NCBI RefSeq assembly: GCF_958979055.1
Contig: NC_084889.1
Location: forward strand, 5,162,761 to 5,226,760
Length of the DNA: 64,000 nt
Origin: Alnus glutinosa
Lineage: Eukaryota; Streptophyta; Magnoliopsida; Fagales; Betulaceae
Reading direction: 5' to 3'
Both the position numbers and the translations under genes were made by a program. The notes beneath the pieces were generated by a model. That model made no database searches, was not told where the DNA came from, and worked only from the letters and a program-made list of their open reading frames with translations. Each line of letters begins with the position of its first letter. Position 1 is the stretch's first letter. This document shows positions 48,001 through 59,012 of this stretch, piece after piece.

Positions 48001-51000
48001 TCGAGGAGGGCCTCCAACTGATTGTATGTTTCTAATGTTAAAGGCTCTCTTTTGCATGGTCATTGGGCTTTCTAAAAATTGTTCTTGAACTACATATAGT
48101 TTTGTTATAAACCTCTTACTTCTATTCAGTTGGTGGAAGGCATAGAGGAGGAAGAGGGCATGATGGTTTAGTTGGTACCACAGTTAAAATCCGCCTCGGT
48201 CCCTACAAAGGTTATCGTGGACGTGTTATTGAAGTTAAAGGCTCATCAGTTCGTGTTGAGCTAGAGTCACAGATGAAGGTTGTTACAGGCAAGTCTGATC
48301 TGGGAAAATCTTTTGCATTGTTGGCTACTCTATTTCCTTTTGGGTTATAACTGCTGTTGTATGTGCAGTTGAGCGCAATTCTATTTCTGATAACGTGGTT
48401 GTTTCTACCCCTTACCGGTAAATATCAGTTTTGCTTTTAACTGCTCCAGTTGTTTCATAATTCATAAATTTAAACTATATTTATGTTTTACCAGTGATGC
48501 GCCTCGGTATGGTATTGGGAGTGAGACTCCCATGCATCCTTCTCGAACTCCGCTGCATCCATATATGACGCCTATGAGAGATCCCAGAGGTATGTTCTTT
48601 TCAATCTTGTGGACCGTGTTATTACTTCTTCTAGAAACATGGACAACTTAGCAAGTCAGCTGTGCTTTAACAAATTAAATGCATTTTGCTATTTGAATTT
48701 TCTTTCCCCTTTCTGGCCGAGGACATATGAACTCTTTCTTTTTTTCTTTTTCTTTTTTTTTTCTAAAATTTTTTTTAACAATTCATTTTTTGTGCCCATG
48801 TCTGCAGCAACACCCATTCACGATGGCATGAGGACGCCTATGCGTAATGCAGCATGGAATCCTTATACACCAATGAGTCCACCAAGGTTTGTCATAAAGT
48901 TACTTCTTTGAATTGGAGTGTTGAGAGGGCATCAGCATCCAATAAGAATCTTGAAGAATAGTCTTGGGTTTTTAGGATTGTAATTTGAATCTAGTTCTTT
49001 TTCCTCATTTTTTTTTTTTTTTGAATGAGCTTGTATTAGAATTGACTAGTGAGCTTTAGGATTATATGGTTTAAATATCCAAAAGTACTTAAGAAATTAT
49101 GTAAATTTAAATCTCCCTATTTATAAGCGGCTCTCAATTATTTGTTGCTCCCTCCCTCCCTCCCTCTCTCTCTCTCCCTCTTTTTCTTTCATATTTCTTT
49201 GGCTGGAAGCTGACTTTCTTCTTTGACTGTATAAGAATGATTTTATCTAGTTAGATTAGGACGTTCAAGAGAACATTATGAGTGATGACTGATCTTTGAA
49301 ATTGTGATGTTGACAAATTAGGGATAATTGGGAAGATGGAAACCCTGCCTCTTGGGGAACCAGCCCACAGTATCAGGTCAAGAAATTCAGTCCGACTGTT
49401 GAGGAAGTGTTTTTTTCTTTTCATTCTTTTTTATTGAAAGTAAATATGTTAGTCTTTTTTCTTTCCTCCAGGCAGGAAGTCCTCCTTCCCGTGCTTATGA
49501 AGCTCCAACTCCTGGTTCTGCTTGGGCAAATACTCCCGGTGGCAATTATAGTGAGGCTGGAACGCCAAGGGATATTAGTTCTGCCTATGGTACTCTTTTG
49601 TGTCATTTAAACACAGGCACATGTGCAGAAATATTTGTTTTTGATTTGCTGTAATCTTGCTTAGTGTAACTCAATTTATGTCCCTATTGCAGCCAATGCT
49701 CCTAGCCCTTACTTGCCTTCAACTCCCGGTGGACAGCCTATGACACCAAATTCTGTTTCCTATCTTCCTGGCACTCCTGGAGGGCAGCCAATGACGCCAG
49801 GAACTGGTGGCTTGGATGCTATGTCTCCTGTTATAGGTTGATGATTCCCTTTGCTAGCTTTCATATTGATGGTTGGATTTTTTATTTTTTTTTGCCAAGT
49901 AACAAAAGGAAGGAGGGGTTTAGTAGCACCCTCTACTGGAAACTATCCTTTAGAAAGGCATGAAGCATTAATACCGTCCATTTCTAACATTTTTGTTTCC
50001 TGAATATTTCACAGCACATTAATCACCAAAAGTTCACATTTGTGCTTTTTAGAAAGAAAAAAAAATTCCGGAATGAAATCAGGGATTTTTTTCCCCTAAT
50101 TTATAGGAATATATTTTCTGAGATCTTGAAAAGTTCTTAAAACAAACAATCACAATTTAGGGCTCATTTAGAAATATATATATAAATTTTTTTTCGAAAA
50201 AATTGTTTTCTAGATTAAAGCAAAAATTGGTTTTCTTTGAAAATGTGTTTGATAAAAAATATTTTCAGAACAGAAAAATAGAAAATTTGTGTTTGTTTAG
50301 ATATTTTTTATTTATTTATTTCTTCATATATATAAATTACTGTTAATACCTGAAAAATTTCTCTGAAATAAGTGGTTGCATTGTTACATCAGCAAAGGTA
50401 AAGAAACACCTTTGCATCCCCAATGACGGATTTTAAGTGGTTAAGTCAAGCCACGATAAGGACTTTACATAGTGTAAGTTGAAAGTTCAAAACCTCACTT
50501 GTGTAGTGATATCCCAGGAGGAGAAATGAACAAAAAACCCAATGCATGCTGTTGGTAGGATTCCAAGTTCAGACCGGAGACCGTGCGACACCATGCACTT
50601 GAACTAGTTTCCAGCATTTTTTTTTTGGGTTTAAATTTTTGCGTGTTCCCTGTTCTCTGTTCTCAGTAACATCAAAATTGTTGTTTTTATTGCTGTGCTA
50701 GTTTGTTGTTCTCAAAAACTGTTTTGGAATAATTTTTTACTCTCAAGAACTGTTTAAAATGATGTTGTCAAACATATTTTTTGCTGGTGAAATGGTTTTT
50801 TGTTAAGAATAAAAACGGTTGTCAAGGACAGTTACCAAACAGGACCAAAAGTTCTGCCAGAATAATTTTCTTAGAGAAAAACACTGCCGAAGTACTAGGA
50901 GTTGGCTGCAAGATTGATCTTTTCTTTCTTGGCCATTGAACTCCAACATGTCTGAAGTAGAATTAGCCTAACAGTTTTTAGTTTTATTTTGGTGAATGTC

Positions 51001-51678
51001 CATGTAACGTTTCATTGGACTTTTTGCAGGTGGGGACAGTGAAGGACCTTATTTTGTGCCAGACATATTGGTTAATGTGCGCAGATCTGGAGAGGAATCT
51101 GTTGTCGGAATTATTCGTGAGGTGCTTCCGGTATGTCTTCTTAGATACAAGTAATTCTTTCTCCAATGAGAGTTGGCAATCTTGGGGTTACAGGATTAAA
51201 ACAACTTTTTGGTATGATTCAAGAAAAGAAAAGAAAAAATCTAGAGATATGAGAGGCTCACCTTGAATGTTTTTAATAAACTCTCCTAGGATGTTTGTTA
51301 TAATCTCTTTATCTAAATATTGTTAGTTTTTAACATGTTAACTGAATTGCCATCCCAAGGGATTTTATTATTTTCTGCTTTTGATTTTGGTGATTAATAG
51401 TATGTTAATGATGTTGGTGTTACATCTTCCAGGATGGCTCCTGTCGGGTTGTTCTTGGGTCAAGTGGCAATGGTGACACAATAACAGCCCTTCCGAATGA
51501 GATGGAGATAGTGGGACCAAGGAAAAATGACAAGATCAAGATCATGGCAGGTGTGCTACGTGGTGCGACTGGCAAGTTGATTGGTGTGGATGGCAGTGAT
51601 GGAATTGTAAAGGTAGATGACACTCTTGATGTTAAGATTTTGGAGCTGGTTCATTTGGCAAAACTAGGACAATCATGA
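42018..51678 (+). CDS. SPT5: Transcription elongation factor SPT5, 22 exons, 1041 aa
   Basis: Exons: 42018-42345, 44926-45164, 45303-45449, 45579-45737, 45817-45900, 46049-46119, 46225-46582, 46712-46867, 46979-47076, 47206-47254, 47332-47484, 47562-47705, 47930-48023, 48130-48288, 48369-48417, 48495-48589, 48808-48886, 49322-49376, 49472-49589, 49693-49836, 51030-51130, 51433-51678. They total 3126 bases, and all phases agree. SPT5 with SPT4 clamps RNA polymerase II and controls pausing and elongation in the nucleus. Domains: acidic D/E-rich tail (1-110), NGN (about 183-270, WMVKCAIGRERE), and KOW modules near 277, 430, 480 (VKVVSGTQEGATGMVVKV), 610 (EGPCKGKQGP), 715 (VKIRLGPYKGYRGRV) and 995 (LRGATGKLIGVDGSDGIVKV). 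A Pro/Ser/Thr-Gly C-terminal repeat region follows (TPMHPSRTPLHPYMTP, PGTPGGQPMTPGT). Intron 14 has a GC donor. The length matches Arabidopsis SPT5-2 as remembered. Confidence 0.95.
43615..44095 (-). mobile_element. LINE 3' fragment in SPT5 intron 1 (shared with second copy)
   Basis: Read on the minus strand, this encodes the plant LINE C-terminal phrase VVELKAFFFNTL and then YLGAPFCVLMNFGS. Truncated poly(A)-side sequence lies near 43615. The same insertion is present at 60768-61250 in the second SPT5 copy, so it predates the duplication. It is a 5'-truncated, non-functional L1-type fragment inside the 2580-base intron. Confidence 0.65.
44100..44334 (+). mobile_element. Second LINE 3' tail, only in intact SPT5 copy
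   Basis: This plus-strand tail contains CTTGTAACTCG, a G/T-rich stretch, GCGTATACTTCCTATGCACC, then GCGCCTTTACGC and TTAATTAATCTTTTC, ending in an A run at 44325-44334. These are typical of the plant LINE 3' UTR. The second SPT5 copy has a short unrelated sequence instead (61245-61308). It therefore arrived after the duplication, or was lost from the second copy. Confidence 0.6.
44633..44657. repeat. Poly(G) run of about 25 in SPT5 intron 1
   Basis: The second copy has only about seven G at the matching place (61631 area) plus different flanking sequence. The run length is uncertain on any sequencing platform. Confidence 0.6.
48289..48368 (+). promoter_or_regulatory. GC-AG intron (SPT5 intron 14)
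   Basis: The only frame-keeping junction joins ACAG at 48285-48288 to TTGAGCGC at 48369, giving Thr-Val-Glu-Arg as in other plant SPT5 proteins. The donor is GCAAGT after ACAG, the known strong context for GC donors, and the acceptor is TGCAG. All other introns of the gene start with GT. Confidence 0.85.
50160..50846. mobile_element. hAT-like non-coding element in SPT5 intron 20
   Basis: The ends GGGCTCATTTAGAAA and TTACCAAACAGGACC are roughly inverted, of the type seen in hAT MITEs. The interior has inward inverted TTTTC/GAAAA-rich arms. A separate 200-base insert lies at about 50410-50625 (AAGTGGTTAAGTC ... GTAGGATTCCAAG), possibly SINE-like. No target duplication was confirmed. It makes intron 20 (1193 bases) the longest after intron 1. 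Confidence 0.4.
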
Positions 51679-51837
51679 TTGACATGGTAAATGAGGAAAA
51701 GATGTATTATTTGTCATGGTTAGTTATGGAAAAAGCTTTAGAGGGACTCATTAATCTGAAAATCTCTCTGTGCTTGGAATATGTTTATATGGTGGGATGT
51801 GGCCTAGATTTTTTTTTTTTTTTTTTTTTTTTTTATT

Positions 51838-52136
51838 TAGGGTCTATTCGGATTTGTGATTTCAATAACTGCGATTTAAAAATAGTCTTTATAAAATGTG
51901 ATTTGAAAACTTGATTTTTAAAAATACAGTTAAGCATTGGTAAAATTACACTTGCCTTTAAAATCACATTTTGGCTTTTTAAATTGGGCATTTTCAAAAA
52001 AGTACTCGTGTTTGCCATTTGAAAATGTAGAAAATTAGCACTTTTAAAATTTAATTTCAAACTATTTATTTTTTTGTGATTTGGTTTAAAATCGTACTTT
52101 TTATTTACAAAATTGTAATGCCAAACAAATCCTTAG
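51838..52136. mobile_element. hAT-like MITE downstream of SPT5
   Basis: The left end GGGTCTATTCGGATTTG and the right end CCAAACAAATCCTTAG resemble inverted hAT-type termini. The interior is AT-rich with ATTTTCAAA-type words on both sides. Exact ends and target duplication are uncertain. Confidence 0.4.
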
Positions 52137-52195
52137 GGTGAGGATTGGAGTATAGTGAATATGAATATGTTAAGATGGTGAATATGAATAAGTTA

Positions 52196-52612
52196 GAGCA
52201 CAACATCAACTTCCTTTAAAACTCTTTCTCAATTTAGAAAACTAAACAACTTTTTGTTTCACTATTTTTTTTTTCTTTATTTAAATGCACTCCGCAATAA
52301 TTTCTTTTATTCTTTTCCTAAATCATTTAAATTAAATGTTATAGGAAAGTGAGAGAAAATATAAATCATTTAAATATTGTTTCAAATAATAATTGTTATA
52401 AGAATGAGGGAGGAAAGAGAAAGATTTTTATATTAAAATAATGTTAAGGGAACTATTTTTAATACCCTAGATCTAGGGTACAACTTTTTGGTTCCCTCAG
52501 TATTTTCTTAATTTAGAGAACAACAAATAATTCTGATTCAAGTGATTTTTTAAGAGTTTTGTTACATCTAGGGAATGAAATGAGACTTAAGAAAGCTGTT
52601 ACTAGTGCTTTC
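52196..52612. mobile_element. Tourist-like MITE, 417 bp
   Basis: It starts GAGCACAACATCAAC after TTA (52193-52195) and ends GTTACTAGTGCTTTC before TTA (52613-52615). The termini are imperfect inverted repeats. The interior is AT-rich and non-coding. Confidence 0.5.
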
Positions 52613-53318
52613 TTAATGAGATTTAAGGACATATCACACTTTGGAGAGAAAGCAGAACGAGCAAAATGAGACAGAAATTTCACTCCACTTACACAAAAGA
52701 AGGGTAATTAATATGATTAGATGATAGATTTTTGGTACAACTAATTATTTGGTACGGTAGTTGAATCGATTTGATTCGCTATAATGTAACGTAGTCTAAA
52801 CAATTTGAAGTTAGCTTAATATTATTTAGAAAACCCAAACAAATTCATTTGGGTAGTGCTCATCAAACGCATAAGGTGAGAGGTGGAATTGGAAAAGATT
52901 AGAGTTTTCCGGGTACCATTATAGTCCAAGACATCAGTTTATGTGGAAACTTTACAGTATTAAGTTTGGTGAAAGAAACCTAAAGGATGTGGGATTTGTT
53001 TCTTCCATGTCAGGCTTCATAAGGATAATTGAATCGGTGAGATGGAGATATAGGTGAAAATATGATGAGATATAGTACAAAAACAAATGAACTCCATAAC
53101 AAAAGGAAGAGAATTAGTGCCTTGTAAAATCCTTCCAGATGGTCATCCCACATACTCTTAGGGATATTTGCACAGTTTACATGCATGAACTGGCAGCCAC
53201 CAAGATCAAAAAGAGATGCAAAAATGCGATTATTAGCCTGCTTGACTTTTTGAACAGAGAATTTTGGGGACAACATGATCGGGCTTCACTTATTAAGAGG
53301 TTCAACACGAAAGCTTTC
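52613..53318. other. Intergenic region
   Basis: AT-rich to 52850, then more even composition. The minus strand of 53030-53276 reads an open stretch with ANNRIFASLFDLGGCQF and FMHVNCANIPKSMWDDHLEG. I do not recognise it, and nothing shows it is a gene. Confidence 0.35.
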
Positions 53319-53622
53319 CTATTCGTCCACCATGCGGATGATGCATCGAAGGCCTTCTCCTTTCAGCATTACTTGATATGAAAAATAGAGTAACGCTACG
53401 TACTCATCTCTTATAATGGACTAATGTTGTGGCAGTGTTCATTAACACAGTAATATAATAGTGAGATTGAAGATTACCTTGTTCATGTATTTCTCCACGA
53501 CCGAGGGAAGGTCAGAGAGAGGCTTTTAGTTACCAAAAAAGGTACCCTTGAGAGTCCTCCCATTCAAAAAGTTTACGGGGTGAGTTTTAAAGACAGCATC
53601 TTGTAGCGGCGAGCCCCCAACC
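53319..53622 (-). pseudogene. Alcohol dehydrogenase-like gene fragment
   Basis: On the minus strand, 53622-53478 encodes a decayed version of the ADH C-terminal segment: [20 protein letters not shown], then FFGN, a stop codon where the family has Tyr, then KPLSDLPSVVEKYMNK and a GT donor. The terminal piece 53380-53319 gives MLKGEGLRCIIRMVDE and a stop. The linking part (ELEVEKFITH... in functional ADH proteins) is missing, and a deletion shifts the frame just before DAVF. No upstream ADH exons are seen. It is a dead 3' fragment of a zinc-type ADH-like gene; the parent is not in the window. Confidence 0.82.
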
Positions 53623-55359
<1,737 letters not shown>

Positions 55360-56168
55360 AAGCTGCCCATCAAGTTGCATTTTTTTTTTTTTTTTTTGTA
55401 ATCAGTGGGCTTAGATGGATATATGTGGCAGACAAAGTGTTCATCCACTTGTAGCTATCAATTTGGTGCGCGCTTATTTGATGTGTATTTATGTCCATCG
55501 GGTATTTCTCGTTTGGTGCACTTATCTGCCAATCAAGAATAGGCTTTTGTTTGAGTTTTGAGTGGTAAAATTCCCAATTTTTAGGGATTTGATTTTTCAT
55601 TTGTTTTATATATTTAGCAAAACCTCAAGGTAGTAGTTGAATAATAGACGTATGAACCAGCTCCTCAATGAAAACTCTGCTTCAAGCTTTTTTTTCTTTT
55701 CTTTTCTTCTTTTTTTTTTTTTTTTTTTTTGGTAAAAAGGACTTTCATTCCACAAGATCAGGGTTACAAAGATTAATGGATTGGGCAGTGTGGCAAATGA
55801 TCAATAGCACCACGTATTCACCATAGAATATTAGTAATAAAACAAGTTGTATGCATGAGCCGAAAGGCTAGTATATATATAGTTCATGAAAATTTGGACA
55901 ATATGGTAGGAAGTTACAAAGCCAAGAATAGTTCCAAAAAATCTCGGGTTAAGGACCCTCCTAAACGCATCAATAACATCCTTAAGTTCAAATATTGGGT
56001 TAGGACCCTGGTCACCACCACAGCCACAACGACCAAAACAAAAGTACACATCAAATAAATGCGCACCAAAATGATAGCTACAAGTGGATGAACACTTTGT
56101 CTGCCACATATATCCATCTAAGCCCACTGATTACAAAAAAAATAAAAATGCAACTTGATTGGCAGCTT
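55360..56168. repeat. Long inverted repeat with ~130-bp arms
   Basis: The arms 55360-55493 and 56041-56168 are inverted copies at roughly 90% identity. They share AAGCTGCC.ATCAAGTTGCAT, an A/T run, GTAATCAGTGGGCTTAGATG, GGCAGACAAAGTG and TTCATCCACTTGTAGCTATC. The spacer is about 550 bases and includes a T run (55708-55730) followed by AAAAGGACTTTCATTCCACA, which looks like a minus-strand LINE tail. The structure could form a hairpin RNA. Confidence 0.75.
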
Positions 56169-56724
56169 ATTTTTAAGTTTGGGGGGGGGGGCTGGGTTTT
56201 GAACTTGCTTACTCGAAAGGCTCAGTTTTTAGGGGTTTTGGTAATTTACACCACCAAAAGTAAAAAGAAGAAATGGAAACATGCTAGGCTGACCACGACC
56301 ACCCACCAAAGAAAAAGAAAAAGAAAGCGAAGAAATTGAATATCTAAGCAAACAAATATAAATACCAAGTAAGAAAAGGATCATAACTTCATAAAGGAAA
56401 CAGGTTCTAAATGCTATGCACATTTCTAATAATCTTTCGGTGTTAAGGCAGCAATTCATTCTATCGGATGACAACAATGCTTTCATGTAAGAGATAAGAC
56501 ATTTTGTGAAGCAGAAAAAACATAAAAATTGAGCTGCAGAGTGGACTTCAATGATAAAAATCAGAACTTAAAAAAAAAGAAAAAAAAGACAGAAACAAAC
56601 AAACAACATAAGGCTCTATTTGTTTCAAAGCAAAATGGTTTTGAAAAACATTTTCAACATTTTCAAACCCACCCATTTTCGGCAGCTCTTTTCTCCCCTC
56701 AACCCTTCTCTCATCAGCTCCTCT

Positions 56725-56757
<33 letters not shown>

Positions 56758-57139
56758 GCTCCCAATCTACAAAATCACCACTCTATAACCAGATGGATTT
56801 TGGATTGCAGTAAATTTTCACACCCATTATGAAGATAATCCGGTGCCAAACACCAAATATCCATACCCATAGAATAGAAAAAAATAAAATTCATACCCAT
56901 AAAAATGCTTAACAGAACCCATGTATAGATCATTGGAGAGAGAGAGAGAGAGATACAAAGAATACCGGTGGAGGGTGGCCGACCACCGAACAGAAAGAGA
57001 ACGTCGCCGATGCTTCTGAACTCTGAAAGCTGGCACTGATCAGGCTTATTGGCGAGCGCGAGGGAACTCGCCAGTGGCTTTAACGGCGAGTGGGACGGCC
57101 GGCGAGCGACAGAGATTGGGGCTGGAGGAGATGAGCAGC
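56169..57139. other. Intergenic region with possible MITE start and GC-rich patch
   Basis: A G run lies at 56180-56189, A runs at 56567-56587, and a CT repeat at about 56727-56756. GGCTCTATTTGTTTC at 56611 resembles a hAT-type terminus without a clear partner. A GC-rich patch at 56960-57135 (GGCGAGCGCGAGGG, CGGCCGGCGAGCG) may be a captured or former coding fragment. No gene is assigned. Confidence 0.35.
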
Positions 57140-57142
57140 TTA

Positions 57143-57509
57143 GAGCACCACCAGCAGTTACCCTATATTGGTTCCATTCCCTATATTTAGGGAAAATTTC
57201 ATAAAAAAACATCAAAAAACCTCCCACAGCAGATGCCTATATTTAGATGAGGGGGTTGAGAATGAATAGTAATTCCCTATATATACATATCTACTATTCA
57301 TTCCCTATGTATTATTTTAATATAAAAAAAGTACATTTAATTAATATAGTGAAAAGAGAAAAAGTAGGAAATAAAGAAAAAGAATAAAATAAGACTAAAA
57401 AAATAATAGGTAAGGGAATTTATTGTGAGCTTTTTTTTATAGGGAATCAAAAAATTGTTTTGTTCCCTAAATATAGGAAAAAATAGTTGAAAATCTGATG
57501 GGAGTGCTC
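57143..57509. mobile_element. Tourist-like MITE, 367 bp (first of an abutting pair)
   Basis: Termini GAGCACCACCAGCAG and CTGATGGGAGTGCTC are inverted (12 of 15). TTA flanks both sides (57140-57142 and 57510-57512). The interior has inverted CCCTATATTTAGGGAA / TTCCCTAAATATAGG arms. Non-coding. Confidence 0.7.
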
Positions 57510-57512
57510 TTA

Positions 57513-57744
57513 GAGCATTCACAACAGACCAAGATAAAGTAGGAGAGAGATAATATATTTTATGAATAAACAATTGAATGGGAAGTAAATAGTGCTTTCC
57601 AATGCATTGGGAATCACTATTCACTTCCTCGGGAAATGAAAATTTTAGGGAAGCTGCTGTGGAAGGATTTTTGTAACTTTTTTGAAATTTTTCCTAAAAA
57701 ACTTAGGAAATAGATCCCCTTTAGGGAAGCTACTGTGAATACTC
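57513..57744. mobile_element. Tourist-like MITE, 232 bp (second of the pair)
   Basis: Termini GAGCATTCACAACAG and CTACTGTGAATACTC are inverted (about 12 of 15). The left TTA (57510-57512) is shared with the neighbouring element; the right flank is TAG. Non-coding. Confidence 0.6.
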
Positions 57745-57889
57745 TAGCAGTGAAAAAGGTAGTAGGATTTGGGAGTTTTTAGGAATTTTGAAACTCTTCA
57801 CGCGGATCGCTGAGGTGGCTATTGTTGAGTTGTAGATTTAAATTGAAGACTGAGATTGTTGCTATTGCTGCCATATCAATTTTTAAGAA

Positions 57890-58966
57890 GGATCCAGCTT
57901 GCATGCGGTAGTGGAAAACGGTACCGTTTTCCACTTAAAAAAAATTTACTTTAAAAACTTAATAATAAAAATTTTATTAAAACTCAAAAATTATATAAAA
58001 ACTAATAATTAAAAAAACAAAAAATATTAAAAGGGGACAGGGGTGGCCGGCCACCACATTTTTGGCCAAGGGGGTGGACGAACCACCCCAATGTTCTTTG
58101 GGGGTGGTCCGGCCACCCCACCTCACTCCATACTCTGAATCTCTAAAAGCTTAGACAAATTGGAACTAGTTAGGGTTAGGGTTTTGAATAAAAATGAAAG
58201 CTTCTCTATAGTTCCACGAGGACCGGAAGCCACTTCTCAGAGCCAAAGTCCCACTCAGCATTTTAGGCTTGACGTTCCAGTTCGGGATCGTTGCTTGCAA
58301 GTCCAAGGAGCTCACCCTCAATCTCGGCAATCTCGGCACTTTCTTCGAATTCGGGTCGTCCCTTAAGATTGCTTACCGCCCAAACAACATGTGGAACCCG
58401 TTCTCACTCGTGGTCAAGACCGGGACGAGGCCGTATGGCTCGCCCATCTTGAGCTCCATGCTGATGAGCGCTGAGTTCAATCTGATTGGCCAAGGAAACC
58501 CTAGCTGTAAGCCTCAATTTGGGAATTTATCCATTAAGAAATCGCAGTCCTCGATCTTCGATAAGACGTCGGTTGTGCCTCTGGACGATGCGTCGATCGG
58601 GGTGGTGGAGAGCCCGGGGTTGAATGGTGCATTACACGACAAGAAAATTACAGCCTTGTTACCGGATTGGCCGGCCAGACCACCCCTAAAGAACATTGGG
58701 GTGGTTCGTCTACCCCAGATCGGCCACCCTTGGCTAAAAATGGAGTGACCGGCCACCTCCTTGGCCAAGGCTGGCCATCCCTGTCCCGTTTTAATATTTT
58801 TTGTTTTTTAATTATTATTTTTTATATAATTTTTGAGTTTTAAGAAATTTATTATTATTAAGTTTTCAAAGTAAATTTTTTAAAGTTAAAAACGGTACCG
58901 TTTAGTGGAAAACGGAACTAACAGCATGCAGGCGGTAGTTTAAACTACCGCATGCAAGCCGGATCC
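57890..58966. mobile_element. Pack-MULE: Mutator-like element carrying a captured host gene fragment, 1077 bp
   Basis: Both ends are GGATCC followed or preceded by GCTTGCATGCGGTAGT-type sequence. The terminal inverted repeats are about 230-300 bp and include a GGTACCGTTTTCCAC word. A perfect nine-base duplication TTTTAAGAA lies at 57881-57889 and 58967-58975. Between the arms is GC-rich coding-like DNA (58194-58660). No transposase is present. Nine-base duplication, long inverted repeats and captured coding DNA define a Pack-MULE. It sits 168 bases upstream of the second SPT5 copy's start codon. Confidence 0.9.
58194..58660 (+). pseudogene. Captured fragment of a conserved plant gene inside the Pack-MULE
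   Basis: From ATG at 58194 the frame reads MKASL, a stop, then FHEDRKPLLRAKVPLSILGL, FQFGIVACKSKELTLNL, FFEFGSSLKIAYRPNN, WNPFSLVVKTGTRPYGSPI and MLMSAEFNLIGQGNPS. I recall this as the N-terminal half of a conserved uncharacterised plant protein family starting MKASLKFREEQKPL. The frame stays open for about 180 codons after the stop and runs into the right inverted repeat. A downstream start cannot be excluded, but the captured copy is probably non-functional. Confidence 0.6.
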
Positions 58967-59004
58967 TTTTAAGAATATCCGCGGATCCTGCTCCGACAAA
59001 AACC

Positions 59005-59012
59005 TATATATA
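59005..59012 (+). promoter_or_regulatory. TATA box kept by the second SPT5 copy (candidate)
   Basis: TATATATA matches the position of the TATA box at 41823 in the intact gene. Homology to the intact gene begins about 13 bases upstream, so only the core promoter was duplicated. Confidence 0.45.

Noticed and set aside
53010-53276. A gene on the minus strand containing DLGGCQFMHVNCANIPKSMW
   Set aside because: I could not link it to any family, and it lacks flanking splice or start context. Left as unassigned intergenic DNA.
58269-58748. A functional 159-aa gene
   Set aside because: It is a captured fragment inside Pack-MULE inverted repeats. It starts in mid-family and runs into the right arm; the true start has a stop five codons later.
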